Positions 1 to 9,182 are shown, numbered from the stretch's first letter. The stretch is 64,000 nucleotides of DNA from DATKFM01 sp046154965 (GCA_046154965.1 JBJXDY010000010.1:1-64000); one strand, 5' to 3'. Notes: generated by a model not told the origin, from the letters alone. Numbers and translations: made by a program.

Positions 1-70
1 TGGCAAAAGTCAACCGGTCGGAGAAGGATCCGCTCGCAACATCCAAAACACTGTCATCCTCGCTGCCGCG
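1..70. repeat. 70-bp dispersed intergenic repeat, left copy
   Basis: This stretch matches 18105-18174 with a single difference (C at 49 versus T). It starts at the window edge, so it may extend further left. Its right end is the first arm of a REP-like palindrome (TGTCATCCTCGC...), and the IS4-family element is inserted in that arm. Confidence 0.85.
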
Positions 71-1353
71 CAGGGCTGTCCGGGGAAAGTTAGACATAGG
101 CGAAAGAGAGTTGGTTGGGTGAACTGACATGCCGGGCCTGTTGAGGTTCTGAAGGCTTGTCGATGCGATGCAGCGGGCGTCGATCGAAGAGACGGGTGCG
201 GACCAGGTCGGCGAGGCGCAAGGCCGGCAGGGTCAATCGGCTGTCGCGGGCGGCGATGCGGAGCAGCAGGTAGGCGATCATCGCAGCGAAGATCTGCAAG
301 CGGACAGCGTTTTCGGAGCGGCCGAGGAAGGTGCGGATCTTGAGATGCTGCTTGATCCAGCGGAACAGCAGTTCGATTTGCCAGCGTTTGCGGTAGAGGG
401 CTGCAATCTGTCCGGCCGAGCGCTCGAGATCGTTGGTGAGGAGGGTGAAGAAGCGGCCGTTGTCGCGGCGCAAGACGATGCGGCGCAGCGGGATAGGCAG
501 CCGCGCCTGCTGCTGAGAGGCCAGCTCGACGATGGTATCGCTCAAGATCGAGGTTTCCTGCCTGTCGCTCCTAGTCAGCCGGCGCTGCTTGAGGACGTGC
601 AGCGGCACATTGGTTTTGGGCCGGGTGACGAAAGAGCAGCCGGCGGCGTCCAACTCGCGCCACCAGGCGTAGTCGACAAAGGCTTTGTCGAAGACATAGG
701 TTGCTCCCGGCTCGATCGGCATCCTCCGGCCGACCACCACGTCGTTGACGGTGGCCGGCGTCACCTCCAGATGCACCGGCCGGTCGGCCGCCGGATCGTA
801 GGTCACATGCGCCTTCAGGCCCCGGGTGCGGCCGTTCCAGTCGGCCCAATCGTGCAAACTCGTCAGCGGGATCGGCGTGGCGTCCATCAAGCGCAGCATC
901 TCCTTGCCCTCCCGACGCAGGGTCCGGCAGGCCAAAGCCGTCACCTCGGCAAAGGCTTGGGCGAAGATAGCGCTCGGCCGCCGCCGATTGGCATCCGCCA
1001 AGGTCGACCGGCAGACCGGTCCGCTGCCCAGGTGATAGTGATGGGCCGCTTGAATGTTCCAGATCGTCTCGACCTGCCGCAGGCTCGAAAGGCCGCCAAG
1101 CTGGGCAAACACCAGCGTCACCAGATGATCCCATGACGAAAAGTCCTTCACATACCGGTCTCCGTCATGGTGCGACACGATCGCACCAAACCGGCGCCGG
1201 GAAACAACTTTCAGCAGACCACCGAGAACCGTATCTTGATAGCGCACGCCAGGCTCCTCTTTCTGAGTCTCGACAACCAGAAAGTAGCCGCCAAATCGCG
1301 GCTGCGCTTGGCGTGCGCCTGCGGCCAATTGACTCATTCCCCGGACAGCCCTG
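71..1353 (-). mobile_element. IS4-family insertion sequence, complete
   Basis: The element is 1283 bp long. It is bounded by perfect 17-bp inverted repeats, CAGGGCTGTCCGGGGAA at 71-87 and its complement at 1337-1353. The tetranucleotide CGCG flanks both ends (67-70 and 1354-1357) and is a candidate target duplication. Joining the flanks restores a palindrome of the form GTCATCCTCGCTGCCGCG / AAAGCGGGGATGAC, so the target was a REP-like repeat. One transposase gene fills the element. Confidence 0.9.
90..1247 (-). CDS. IS4-family transposase (DUF4372 N-terminus)
   Basis: This DDE transposase of 385 residues catalyses cut-and-paste movement of the surrounding element. The N-terminal part resembles the DUF4372 region common in this IS4 subgroup. 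The catalytic acidic residues sit in LRLMDATPIPL, YVFDKAFVDY and the IS4 signature YRKRWQIELLFRWIK (Y-x2-R-x3-E-x6-K). I place the start at GTG 1247 because an AGGAG ribosome binding site lies about eight bases upstream. A longer reading frame continues upstream but leaves the element. The reading frame is intact and ends just inside the left inverted repeat, so the element may still be active. Confidence 0.9.
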   Translation of the reverse strand: MRYQDTVLGGLLKVVSRRRFGAIVSHHDGDRYVKDFSSWDHLVTLVFAQLGGLSSLRQVETIWNIQAAHHYHLGSGPVCRSTLADANRRRPSAIFAQAFAEVTALACRTLRREGKEMLRLMDATPIPLTSLHDWADWNGRTRGLKAHVTYDPAADRPVHLEVTPATVNDVVVGRRMPIEPGATYVFDKAFVDYAWWRELDAAGCSFVTRPKTNVPLHVLKQRRLTRSDRQETSILSDTIVELASQQQARLPIPLRRIVLRRDNGRFFTLLTNDLERSAGQIAALYRKRWQIELLFRWIKQHLKIRTFLGRSENAVRLQIFAAMIAYLLLRIAARDSRLTLPALRLADLVRTRLFDRRPLHRIDKPSEPQQARHVSSPNQLSFAYV

Positions 1354-1403
1354 CGCGAAAGCGGGGATGACAACCAAAGTGGCATCGGCCAAGCGAGAGT
1401 AAG

Positions 1404-2393
1404 TTGAGAAATCCAACCACACGTATCTTCACAGTCATCTTCGCTTTCATTCTCATCGGCGCCAATGCGGCGACGCTGTTGGCGCTGCTGGCGGGGACGG
1501 GCTGGCCGGCGGAGCTGTTTTCCCATTTCCCGGTGCAGTATGCGCTGGCGCAGATCGCGGGCGCCGCCTTCTTCCTGGCGCTGCGGCCGCGCTGGCTGGG
1601 GCTGATCAGCCTGCCGCTGCTGGGCCTGAATCTCTGGCTGCTGGCGCCCTACTACTGGCAGGGCAACAACGCCCGCGCGGCGACGGCGCCGGCCGCATCG
1701 CTGCGGGTGATGACGCTGAACATCAATGCCGAGAATCCCCACGCCGATCTGGTGGTGCAGGCGATCGAGGCGGAAAACCCGGATCTGTTGCTGCTGCTGG
1801 AAATCACGCCGGGCTGGTGGGAATCGACGCCTGTCGAATTCCGGCAGCGCTATCCCTATCGCGCCACCGAGATCACCGACAGCCCCTTCGGCATCGCGCT
1901 GGTGAGCCGGCAGCCGTTCGTCAATCACGACATCTTTCATTTCGGAATCTATGGCCGGCCGGCGATCGCGGCACGGATTTGCCTGACGACTGCGCAAGCG
2001 GGCGAATCAGCGTCTTGCCTGCATGTGGTGGCGGTGCATCCGGACCCGCCGATCACGCCAAACCTGGCGCACGCGCGGGACGGCTTGATTTCCGAGGTCG
2101 GCGAGTATCTGCGCGGCGTTTCGGAGAAGCGGCGCCTCGTCATGGGCGACATGAACGCCACGCCCTGGTCGCCGGTGCTGCGCCGCTTCATGGCGCAGAA
2201 CGGCCTAAGGGACAGCGCGCTCGGCTATGGCCTGCATCCCACCTGGCTCTCCCGCTGGCTGCCGCTGGGCATCCCGATCGACCATATCCTGCATAGCGAC
2301 GGCATCACTGTGCTGCACCGGCGCGTCGGCCCGGATGTGGGGTCGGATCATTTTCCTGTGACCGCTGATATCGCCCTCGCGCCAACGGGGTGA
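1404..2393 (+). CDS. membrane-anchored endonuclease/exonuclease/phosphatase family protein
   Basis: The 329-residue protein has about three hydrophobic segments in residues 7-85, followed by an EEP (DNase I-like) catalytic domain that begins at SLRVMTLNINAEN. Metal-binding and catalytic motifs are visible: the N/E pair near LNINAE, GDMNATPWSP, and the C-terminal GSDHFPV. This layout is typical of the bacterial EEP proteins whose domain sits outside the inner membrane; the substrate is unknown. The start is a TTG with only a weak purine-rich site, and no ATG precedes the first membrane segment. The IS4 element ends 50 bp upstream and may have displaced the original promoter. It converges with the SDR gene with no gap. 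Confidence 0.8.
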   Translation: MRNPTTRIFTVIFAFILIGANAATLLALLAGTGWPAELFSHFPVQYALAQIAGAAFFLALRPRWLGLISLPLLGLNLWLLAPYYWQGNNARAATAPAASLRVMTLNINAENPHADLVVQAIEAENPDLLLLLEITPGWWESTPVEFRQRYPYRATEITDSPFGIALVSRQPFVNHDIFHFGIYGRPAIAARICLTTAQAGESASCLHVVAVHPDPPITPNLAHARDGLISEVGEYLRGVSEKRRLVMGDMNATPWSPVLRRFMAQNGLRDSALGYGLHPTWLSRWLPLGIPIDHILHSDGITVLHRRVGPDVGSDHFPVTADIALAPTG

Positions 2394-3146
2394 TTACGCC
2401 GCCGTACTCCCGCCATCGACCGAGAGCATGGCGCCGGTCATGAAGGACGAGTCGTCGGAGGCGAGGAACACGGCCGCGCGGGCGATCTCCCGCGGCTGCG
2501 CCACGCGGCCCATGGGGATCGCCGCAGCGAGATGCTTCAACCCCTCCTCCAGGGTCCTGCCGCTCATGGCGATGCCCGAGGCCAGCATCGGCGTCTCGAT
2601 ATCGCCGGGGCAGATGCAGTTGACGCGGATATTGTCGCGGGCGAAGTCGACGGCCATGGCGCGGGTCATCTGCGCCACGGCGCCCTTGCTGGCGCAATAG
2701 GCGAAGGCATTGCGGCCGCCCACCAGCGCCCAGTCCGAGCCGATATTGATGATGGCACCGCCGCCCTGGCGCTTCATCCGCCGCAGCGCCGCGCGGCTCA
2801 TGCGGAACACGCTGGAGACGTTGGTGGCGATCACCTCGTCCCACTCCTGATCCGTCGCCGTTTCCGCCGTATGGCGGTGAATCATGCCGGCATTGTTGAC
2901 GAGGACATCGAGCCGGCCGAACTGCTTCACGGCGAGGTCCACCAGAGTTTCCGCCACGCCCTTCTGCACGATATCGGCGGCATGGAAGATGGCGCCGTTG
3001 CACTGTTTACGGATGGCGTCGCCGCGCTCCGCCGAGCGGCCGGTCAGCACCAGCTTCGCGCCCTCCTTCGCCGCCTCGAGCGCGATGGCCGCGCCGATGC
3101 CCGAGGTGGCGCCGGTGACCAACATGACCTTGCCGTCGAGCCGCAT
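2394..3146 (-). CDS. SDR-family NAD(P)-dependent oxidoreductase
   Basis: This is a classical short-chain dehydrogenase of 250 residues, the usual length. The cofactor motif TGATSGIG is at 11-18, NNAG at 84-87, catalytic Ser137, and YCASK with Tyr150 and Lys154. PG followed by D(I)ETPM matches the usual substrate-loop region. It lies 4 bp downstream of the aldehyde dehydrogenase gene, which implies one transcript and translational coupling. The pair suggests alcohol or keto-acid plus aldehyde oxidation, but the substrate cannot be read from the sequence. ATG 3146 is the first start after the upstream stop. Confidence 0.9.
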   Translation of the reverse strand: MRLDGKVMLVTGATSGIGAAIALEAAKEGAKLVLTGRSAERGDAIRKQCNGAIFHAADIVQKGVAETLVDLAVKQFGRLDVLVNNAGMIHRHTAETATDQEWDEVIATNVSSVFRMSRAALRRMKRQGGGAIINIGSDWALVGGRNAFAYCASKGAVAQMTRAMAVDFARDNIRVNCICPGDIETPMLASGIAMSGRTLEEGLKHLAAAIPMGRVAQPREIARAAVFLASDDSSFMTGAMLSVDGGSTAA

Positions 3147-3150
3147 GATA

Positions 3151-4653
3151 TCAGATTCCGATGTTTACCCAGGTGGTCTTCAGTTCCGTATACTTGTCCA
3201 TCGCATGCAGCGACTTGTCGCGGCCGAAGCCGGATTGCTTGAAGCCGCCGAAGGGCGAGGAGATGTGGCCATTGTCGAAGCAGTTCACCCAGACCACGCC
3301 GGCCCGCAGCGCCCGCGCGGCGCGGAACGCCTTGGTGATGTCCCGGGTCCAGACGGCTGCCGCCAGGCCGTAGATGGTGTCATTGCCGATCTTCACCGCT
3401 TCGTCGGCGTCCTTGAAGGTGATGGTGGAGAGCACGGGGCCGAAGATCTCTTCCTGGGCGATCTTCATGCTGTTCTTCACGCCGTCGAACACCGTGGGTT
3501 CGATGTAGCAGCCGCCGGTCTCGGTCTTCACCCGCTTGCCGCCGAAGACCAGATTGGCGCCCTCTTTCTGGCCGGCATCGATGTAGCCGAGCACGCGCTT
3601 GGTCTGGGTTTCATCCACCATGGCGCCGAGGCCGGTCTTGGGGTCCAGGGGATCGCCGGGGGCCAGCTTCTTGCCGACGGCGAAGATTTTCTCGAGCACG
3701 CGGTCCTTAACCGACTCCTCGACGATCAGACGCGAACCTGCGTTGCAGACCTCGCCCTGGTTGAAGAAGATGCCCCAGGCGGCGGCGGTCGCCGCGGCGT
3801 CCAGATCCGGCGCGTCGGCCATGATGATGTTCGGCGATTTGCCGCCGCATTCCAGCGACACGCGCTTCATGTTCGACTCGCCGGCGTAGCGGAGGAAGTA
3901 TTTCCCCACCTCGGTCGAGCCGGTGAAGGTGATGCAGTCGACGTCCATGTGGCGGCCGAGCGCCTGGCCCGCTGTTTCGCCGAAGCCGGGCAGGACGTTG
4001 AACACGCCCTCGGGGATGCCCGCCTCCGCCGCCAGCTCGGCGATGCGGATCGCCGTCATCGGCGATTGCTCCGCCGGCTTGAGGATGAAGCTGTTGCCTG
4101 TGGCCAGCGCCGGGCCGATCTTCCAGGACGACATCAGCAGCGGAAAGTTCCAGGGCACGACGGCCGCCACGACGCCCAGCGGCTCGCGCCGGATCATGGA
4201 CACCGCTTCCGGGCCGGTCGGCGCGATCTCGTCATAGATCTTGTCGATGGCCTCGGCGTACCAGCGGATGCATTGCGCGGCCAAGGGGATGTCGATGCGC
4301 GAGCTGTCGCGGATCGGCTTGCCCATGTCCAGCGTTTCCAGCAGCGCCAGCTCGGTGGTGTGGCTGTCGATCAGGTCGGCGAACTTGATCAGGATCTTCT
4401 TCCGTTCGCCGCCGGCCATGCGCGACCAGCTCCCCTTCTCGAAGGCGGCGCGCGCGGCGGCGACGGCGCGGTCCACGTCTTCCTTGTCGCAGGCGGCGAC
4501 GGCGGTCAGCGATTTTCCCGTCGCAGGATTGATGTTGTCGAAGGTCTTGCCGGAGACGGCCGGCACATATTTGCCGCCGATGAAGGCCTGATTGCGGAAG
4601 CTCAGCTTTGCCGCCTGGTCGCGCCAGGTGTCGATGGATAACGCAGCAGACAT
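3151..4653 (-). CDS. aldehyde dehydrogenase, PuuC/KauB-like
   Basis: This NAD(P)-dependent aldehyde dehydrogenase has 500 residues. It resembles gamma-glutamyl-gamma-aminobutyraldehyde dehydrogenases (PuuC, KauB) along its whole length, for example LLETLDMGKPI, AGESNMKR and FGGFKQSGFGRDKSLHA. The catalytic residues are Glu268 (LECGGKSPN) and Cys303 (GEVCNAGSR), with PWNFPL at the cofactor site. ATG 4653 follows a GGGAG site. It is the first gene of a two-gene unit with the SDR. In this amine-rich neighbourhood a role in oxidising aldehydes from amines or polyamines is plausible, but that is inference. Confidence 0.9.
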   Translation of the reverse strand: MSAALSIDTWRDQAAKLSFRNQAFIGGKYVPAVSGKTFDNINPATGKSLTAVAACDKEDVDRAVAAARAAFEKGSWSRMAGGERKKILIKFADLIDSHTTELALLETLDMGKPIRDSSRIDIPLAAQCIRWYAEAIDKIYDEIAPTGPEAVSMIRREPLGVVAAVVPWNFPLLMSSWKIGPALATGNSFILKPAEQSPMTAIRIAELAAEAGIPEGVFNVLPGFGETAGQALGRHMDVDCITFTGSTEVGKYFLRYAGESNMKRVSLECGGKSPNIIMADAPDLDAAATAAAWGIFFNQGEVCNAGSRLIVEESVKDRVLEKIFAVGKKLAPGDPLDPKTGLGAMVDETQTKRVLGYIDAGQKEGANLVFGGKRVKTETGGCYIEPTVFDGVKNSMKIAQEEIFGPVLSTITFKDADEAVKIGNDTIYGLAAAVWTRDITKAFRAARALRAGVVWVNCFDNGHISSPFGGFKQSGFGRDKSLHAMDKYTELKTTWVNIGI

Positions 4654-4738
4654 CGGTGTTTCTCCCGTAGGACGGAAATGACTTATGGGGTGTTGGCGCG
4701 CAATCTAGCGGCCCGCGTCAAGCCGGACAACGCCGCTG

Positions 4739-6166
4739 TTACAGGCCCCGGCCCTTCTTCGCCAGGCGGTGGACGAAGGCGACGACAGCCGGCGCGAGCC
4801 GCTTGCGGCTGCTGACGGCGTTGCCGTGGATGTGGAATATGCGGTCGCCGCAGGGCTCGACGGCGAACTCCCGGTCGATGCCGGCGCAGCGGGCCAGCGC
4901 CTGCAGCCGGGCTTCTAATTCAGCGCTATCGATATCGGGCATCAGGCTCATGCGGCTGCGGGTGCGGCGGACGGCGCTGCGATAGCCTTTCTTCGGACGC
5001 CAGGGATCGCAGGCTAAATCGGCGATCTCCGCCGTGTCGTCAAAGAAGCGCCCGGCGATGGCGCCGACAATCCGCTCGGCCGCGAGCGAGCCGTTCCGCG
5101 CGGCGATGAAGCGATCGAAGGCTTGCCGCCATTGCGCCTGCTGCGGCTCCGGGAATGGCGTTTCTGACGCGATGCATTGCAGGAGGTCCAGGCACCCGGC
5201 AACCGACCTGGCGATCGGATTGACCAGGGGCGCGACATAGATGTCCATCTCCGGCGGCTCGTCCGGGTGCAGGCAGATCGCGGGCCTGCCCAAAGCGAAG
5301 GCTTCCACGCCCGTGGTGCAATTGGTATGGATCAGCGCGTCGCTGGCCAATATCCAGGGGGCGGCGGCGCCTTCGCGGACCACGCTGACACGCGGCAAAG
5401 CCCGCGCCACGTTGCGCCACAGGCGAAGCTGCTCGCCGGGATGGGGCCGCAGCACGACACGATGCTGCGGAAAGCGCTGCGGCAGGATGCGGAGGAGTTC
5501 CCGCAGGCAGGCGGCGTTGGCGATCTCAAGCTGGCGCGCAGCCTCGATGAAGGCCCTGTCTTCCGCTTTCGCCAGATCGATGCGCCCACTGCGCGCCAGC
5601 GACCGGATGATCGCCTGCGTATCGCCCTTCGCCGAATTGGTCAGGCCGAAGTTGGTGTTGATGAGGAAGAATCGCCCATGATGCCGCTTCAGCCGCTCCG
5701 CTTCCGCCGCGAATGTGCCGCGCAATTCCGTCCGCAGCAGGTCCCAGCGCGGATTGCCCGATATCGTCACGCGCCCCATGCAATCAGGGAACTTCACCGC
5801 CAGGGCGTCGTGGTGATCCTCGCCGACGGCAAAGATCAGATCCGAGGCTTCCACCGCCTTGCGCATGACCCAGCGCAGGCCCTGCCGCGTAGCGATGAGT
5901 CCGGGAATCTCTTCATCGATGCTGGCAGTGCGGTAGCCGCGGCGATGGGCGATCTCCATGAAGCGCCCATCGGTCGCGGTCAGCGTCTTGGTCAGCAGGA
6001 CGCCTGGCCGCATGTAGGATAGATTGCCCTGCATCAGCCATTTCTGGCCGAGCACAACATCGAAGCCCCTGTTCACCGCGATGGCGGTGAGCAGGAGCCG
6101 GGAATCGAGTTCGCGGGCGGAGATTTCGATGGGGAGATAGAGGTAGGGACCGGGGGCACGCTTCAT
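4739..6166 (-). CDS. surface carbohydrate biosynthesis protein
   Basis: The protein has about 475 residues and starts MKRAPGPYLYLPIEISARELDSRL. This N-terminus is typical of the 'surface carbohydrate biosynthesis protein' family of GT-B-like proteins related to teichoic/capsular glycerophosphotransferases. The middle contains a GNPRWDLLR motif, RPHPGE, and a HTNCTTGVEA loop that usually marks the nucleotide-sugar or phosphate site. I prefer ATG 6166 over a TTG three codons earlier because the family begins there; neither has a clear ribosome binding site. It is monocistronic with unrelated neighbours. It probably acts at the cytoplasmic face on a surface polysaccharide. Confidence 0.75.
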   Translation of the reverse strand: MKRAPGPYLYLPIEISARELDSRLLLTAIAVNRGFDVVLGQKWLMQGNLSYMRPGVLLTKTLTATDGRFMEIAHRRGYRTASIDEEIPGLIATRQGLRWVMRKAVEASDLIFAVGEDHHDALAVKFPDCMGRVTISGNPRWDLLRTELRGTFAAEAERLKRHHGRFFLINTNFGLTNSAKGDTQAIIRSLARSGRIDLAKAEDRAFIEAARQLEIANAACLRELLRILPQRFPQHRVVLRPHPGEQLRLWRNVARALPRVSVVREGAAAPWILASDALIHTNCTTGVEAFALGRPAICLHPDEPPEMDIYVAPLVNPIARSVAGCLDLLQCIASETPFPEPQQAQWRQAFDRFIAARNGSLAAERIVGAIAGRFFDDTAEIADLACDPWRPKKGYRSAVRRTRSRMSLMPDIDSAELEARLQALARCAGIDREFAVEPCGDRIFHIHGNAVSSRKRLAPAVVAFVHRLAKKGRGL

Positions 6167-6260
6167 GAAGCACAAGGACGGTGGGATTTTGCGTGATACT
6201 TAGGCTGTGGGCTGCGTCGGTGCATTGATGCTGATCAATGAGGGAAGCCGACCCTTTCCT

Positions 6261-6306
6261 TGTCATCCCGGAAAGCGAGCGTCAGCTGGTTTTGCGGGAT
6301 GACAGC
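6261..6306. repeat. REP-like palindrome
   Basis: This is an imperfect palindrome with arms TTGTCATCCCG and CGGGATGACAG. It belongs to the same family as the palindromes at 51-70/1354-1377, 7289-7339, 10515-10540, 11630-11658, 18155-18184 and 54411-54440. It lies between two minus-strand genes. Confidence 0.7.
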
Positions 6307-6326
6307 ATCGGCACTATCCGTGCCGC

Positions 6327-7154
6327 CTACTCCTTCGCCGCCAGCTTGCGGAATTGACGCAGCATCGCATTGACCCCGGCGAGATATCGCGCGGCGTCGT
6401 GATCGCCGCAGCGCTGCCCTGGCGTCAAGCGGAAGCCGTGACGCGCAAATTCCTTGGCGGCGCCGGCGCCGCAGAGGTGGATGAGAGCAGCGAGGTCCTG
6501 CTTCTGTCTGTTGTTCGCGGCCGCGCCCGGCGTCTGGGCCATGATTGCCGCCACCTTGCGATCCAGGAACACCGATGTCAGTTCGATCGCATGGCTGGGC
6601 AGCACACGGGTATAGAGTCCGTTGAACCAACAGTCCCCGACGACGGCGTGATCGTGGATGCAGGCCCCGCGCGCATCCGAAAAGGCGGCATCGGTCATCT
6701 GGTACATGCCGACGGCACTCGACGCCGGCTTGTACATTGCAAGCGGATTGTAGGTAAGCCGCCAGCGCCAGTAGGTGCGCGCCAGCGGATTGCCCGCCGC
6801 CTCGACCTGCGCCAGCGCCGCCAGCAGCTCCGGCGAGATGACTGCGGTCGAGTGTTCGCGAAAGAGTGGCGCGTAGGCCGCCCAGGTTTCAGCCGGCGCC
6901 TTGTTGAGGATGCCGCTCACGGGGAAGAACATCTCGGTCGGCTTGCGGGCGACTTGATAGACGAAGTTTGCCGCCACCATGAACGCAAGAACTGCTACGG
7001 TGATTGCCGAGATGCGTAGCGGCCGCGGCAAGGCGTTGAACTTGCGCCGCGCCCGCTGCACGCCCTTGCGCCAGCGGGCGCGGCCTTTCCGGTTCGGGCG
7101 CACGCGCCGGCGGGGCGACAGGCCCACGGCGCGGGACAGGGACCTTGGGATCAT
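6327..7154 (-). CDS. lytic transglycosylase-like (SLT-domain) membrane protein
   Basis: The 275-residue protein has a very basic N-terminus (about residues 10-45), one membrane segment (about 46-65, ISAITVAVLAFMVAANFVY), and an extracytoplasmic domain. The domain contains ELLAALAQVEAAGNPLA and AVGMYQMTDAAF, which match the catalytic Glu region and the GxxQ(M)T region of SLT-type lysozyme-like folds. It probably cleaves peptidoglycan glycan strands. ATG 7154 is preferred; a TTG 30 bp upstream is in frame. The first ~43 codons and the upstream region are duplicated in decayed form at 10306-10493. Confidence 0.75.
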   Translation of the reverse strand: MIPRSLSRAVGLSPRRRVRPNRKGRARWRKGVQRARRKFNALPRPLRISAITVAVLAFMVAANFVYQVARKPTEMFFPVSGILNKAPAETWAAYAPLFREHSTAVISPELLAALAQVEAAGNPLARTYWRWRLTYNPLAMYKPASSAVGMYQMTDAAFSDARGACIHDHAVVGDCWFNGLYTRVLPSHAIELTSVFLDRKVAAIMAQTPGAAANNRQKQDLAALIHLCGAGAAKEFARHGFRLTPGQRCGDHDAARYLAGVNAMLRQFRKLAAKE

Positions 7155-7211
7155 GGCGCCATTATGCCTGGGATCGTGGCGCAATTGTGGAGATGTACGC
7201 TAGCGGCGGGC
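7024..7211. repeat. Direct repeat flanking accessory block, left copy (5' end of transglycosylase gene)
   Basis: This aligns without gaps to 10306-10493. In the 85 bp from 7127 to 7211, 75 positions are identical. It covers the 5' codons and upstream region of the intact transglycosylase gene. Together with the fhs fragment at 7374-7426 it forms the left boundary of the 7.4-10.3 kb block. Confidence 0.85.
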
Positions 7212-7288
7212 ATTCAAAACACGTCGCCATACTGTTCGCGCAATCTCGCGATAGGCGATCGATGGCCTTTGGATGACTGTAATACGCA

Positions 7289-7339
7289 TTTGTCATCCCC
7301 GCGTTCGCGCATGGGCGCTAAGATAAGCGGGGATGACAA
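7289..7339. repeat. REP-like palindrome
   Basis: The arms TTGTCATCCCCGC and GCGGGGATGACAA are perfect complements around a 25-nt centre that contains GCGCATGGGCGC. It occupies the same relative place as the IS30-split palindrome and its neighbour in the right-hand repeat. Confidence 0.75.
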
Positions 7340-7373
7340 CTTTTGGCTTGCCGTTTTGTGCGAAACCGTCGCC

Positions 7374-7440
7374 CTAGAACAGCCCTTCCACCTAGCCTTG
7401 TTTGTTGGCGAAGATGCTGTTCGCCGGCGATATCGGCACT
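7374..7440 (-). pseudogene. Remnant of fhs 3' end
   Basis: Bases 7374-7426 match the 3' end of the intact fhs gene (11692-11744) at 49 of 53 positions. Translated on the minus strand they give ANSIFANKQG-stop-VEGLF-stop, against ANSIFVNKQGQVEGLF in the intact gene, so the fragment carries a nonsense change. Similarity fades after about 7440. The 35-36 bp between the REP and the stop codon also correspond in both copies. It is a truncated duplicate and not expressed protein. Confidence 0.85.
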
Positions 7441-7546
7441 CCCAAGCATTGCATCGCAGCTCTTGATCCAAGAATTTTTGAGAGTTCGCATATGGCTTGC
7501 CCGAAAGAGCAACGCCATTCACTGAAAGGCCGACTCGCGCGGTCGC

Positions 7547-8038
7547 CTATCCCGTGTTAAGCCACCATATCGCTGCATTCAGCACGACGGCGAAAGAGGA
7601 CCAAAGCAGATAGGGGATCAGCAGCAGCCCGGCCAGCGGGCTGACGCGGCGGAAGCCATCCGCCGTGACTAGAATCGCAACCCACAGGATCACAATTTCC
7701 ACCAGTGCCAATCCTATCAATTGCGCCCCAAAGAAGATGAATGACCAAGCCAGATTTAAGGCGAGTTGAACGCCGAACATCGTCAGGGGAATTCGGCCCC
7801 GCGCGAACCCAGTTATCCGCCACACCATCCAAGCGGAGACGCCCATGAGGACGAAGAGAGATATCCAGACCGGCGTGAAAACCCAATCCGGAGGATTGAA
7901 CGAAGGCTTGTGGAGATCCTGATACCAGTCAGATACCGATGTCCTCGTGATGGCGCCACCAATGCCGGCCACGCCAAGGCACAACGCCACCCACAACGCC
8001 AACCCAGAGAGATCCTTTATTCTTCCGTGCAACGACAT
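7547..8038 (-). CDS. tspO: TspO/MBR family protein (tryptophan-rich sensory protein)
   Basis: The 163-residue integral membrane protein has five predicted helices, as in the TspO family. Signature segments are WYQDLHKPSFNPPDWVFTPVW between helices 1 and 2, ALNLAWSFIFFG in helix 3, and PYLLWSSFAVVLNAAIWWLN in helix 5. Family members bind porphyrins and act in tetrapyrrole, stress or oxygen-linked regulation. ATG 8038 gives the family's normal N-terminus. It is the first gene inside the block bracketed by direct repeats. Confidence 0.93.
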   Translation of the reverse strand: MSLHGRIKDLSGLALWVALCLGVAGIGGAITRTSVSDWYQDLHKPSFNPPDWVFTPVWISLFVLMGVSAWMVWRITGFARGRIPLTMFGVQLALNLAWSFIFFGAQLIGLALVEIVILWVAILVTADGFRRVSPLAGLLLIPYLLWSSFAVVLNAAIWWLNTG

Positions 8039-8350
8039 TCACAACTCACCACGCGCTGGCTGAACAGGTCATAGGGACATCGCAACAGCGCCTGCCGCTG
8101 CCGTTGTGGCCAAGACACTGCGGCGCGAATGCCGCGTTCCGGCACGATTTCGACATATGGACAAGCAACCCAAATCTCCGGATCGACCGTTGAAGCGGAC
8201 ATCGTGGAGCATCGAATGGCAAGCGCGATTCACAACTACTTGCCTAGCAGAAGGTTTTCGAGGTCGATGGATAATGTCAGTTAATCAGATAACGGGAAGC
8301 GGAGGCACGGATTGGCGCCGCGCCTCCGTTTCGTTGCGTGCAAGAAGAAC
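8039..8350. other. 312-bp intergenic region with a hairpin
   Basis: No gene could be supported here. The notable element is a hairpin at 8296-8332 (CGGAGGC at 8300-8306 pairing with GCCTCCG at 8322-8328, extended by A-T pairs). It lies just downstream of the fasciclin gene on its strand and may act as its terminator, although no U-tract follows. The rest would hold the tspO promoter on the minus strand. Confidence 0.4.
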
Positions 8351-8848
8351 TTACTGCGGCGGCAGCAGCACGGTGTCGATCACATGGATCACGCCATTGC
8401 TCGCCAGGATATCGGCCTTGATCACCTCAGCGTCGTTGACCATGACGCTGGCGGTGCCATCGACATCAACGTCGCTGCCCTGAACAGTCTTGGCCATCAG
8501 CTTCTGGCCGGCCAAATCGGCGGACATCACTTTGCCCGACAGCACATGATAGGTGAGGATCGCGACGAGTTGATCCTTGTTCTCCGGCTTGAGCAGATTC
8601 TCCACCGTGCCCTCCGGCAGCTTGGCGAATGCATCGTCCGTGGGCGCGAACAACGTGAACGGTCCCGGACTCTTCAGCGTTGCCACGAGATCGGCCGCGT
8701 CCACCGCGGCGACGAGAGTCTTGAACTGGCCGGCCGAAACCGCGGTATCCACGATGTCCATGGACTTCTTGCCCGAGGACGAACAGCCCGCAAGCATGCC
8801 AGCGACGGCAATGATAGCGACGAATTTCAGTCTCTTAGTGATTTTCAT
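8351..8848 (-). CDS. fasciclin-domain lipoprotein
   Basis: The 165-residue secreted protein begins with a lipoprotein signal ending in the lipobox MLAGC, so it is probably anchored in the outer or inner membrane facing the periplasm. The rest is a single FAS1 domain with the two conserved boxes: TLFAPTDDAFAKLPEGTVENLL and a C-terminal NGVIHVIDTVLLPP. FAS1 domains mediate adhesion or matrix contact; the partner is unknown. The start is ATG 8848, which has GAGGGA seven bases upstream; another ATG two codons earlier has no room for this site. It lies in the accessory block. Confidence 0.9.
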   Translation of the reverse strand: MKITKRLKFVAIIAVAGMLAGCSSSGKKSMDIVDTAVSAGQFKTLVAAVDAADLVATLKSPGPFTLFAPTDDAFAKLPEGTVENLLKPENKDQLVAILTYHVLSGKVMSADLAGQKLMAKTVQGSDVDVDGTASVMVNDAEVIKADILASNGVIHVIDTVLLPPQ

Positions 8849-9182
8849 ACACATCCCTCATTTGTTTGGATCAGATGCGGTGCCCCCAACGCCACGAGCG
8901 TGATCATGCATTACTGCCAGCCATGCGGGTCGCCTTGGATGCAGTCGAGAGAAGTGTTACGGCGGGCGGAGCCGATTGGATCAGCGCCACCGCGCCGCGG
9001 GGCCACAAGCTCTTGGCCAGGGCGCCTCACGGCCGCCGGCGCACGCTGGCCTTCCTGCTGCCGGCCCTGCGCTGCGATCGGACCGGCGCCCCTCCTCCGG
9101 TCGGGTGCCGGGATAACTTCGGCATCTGATCACGACCGTCGCCTCCAAAGGCGGCTACAGGTCATCAAAAAGGAGCAATGAC
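8849..9182. other. 334-bp divergent intergenic region
   Basis: I see no gene here. It separates the minus-strand fasciclin gene from the plus-strand group starting at 9183 and should hold both promoters. A strong AGGAG site at 9173-9177 serves the small membrane protein. Short frames here have no recognisable protein character. Confidence 0.35.
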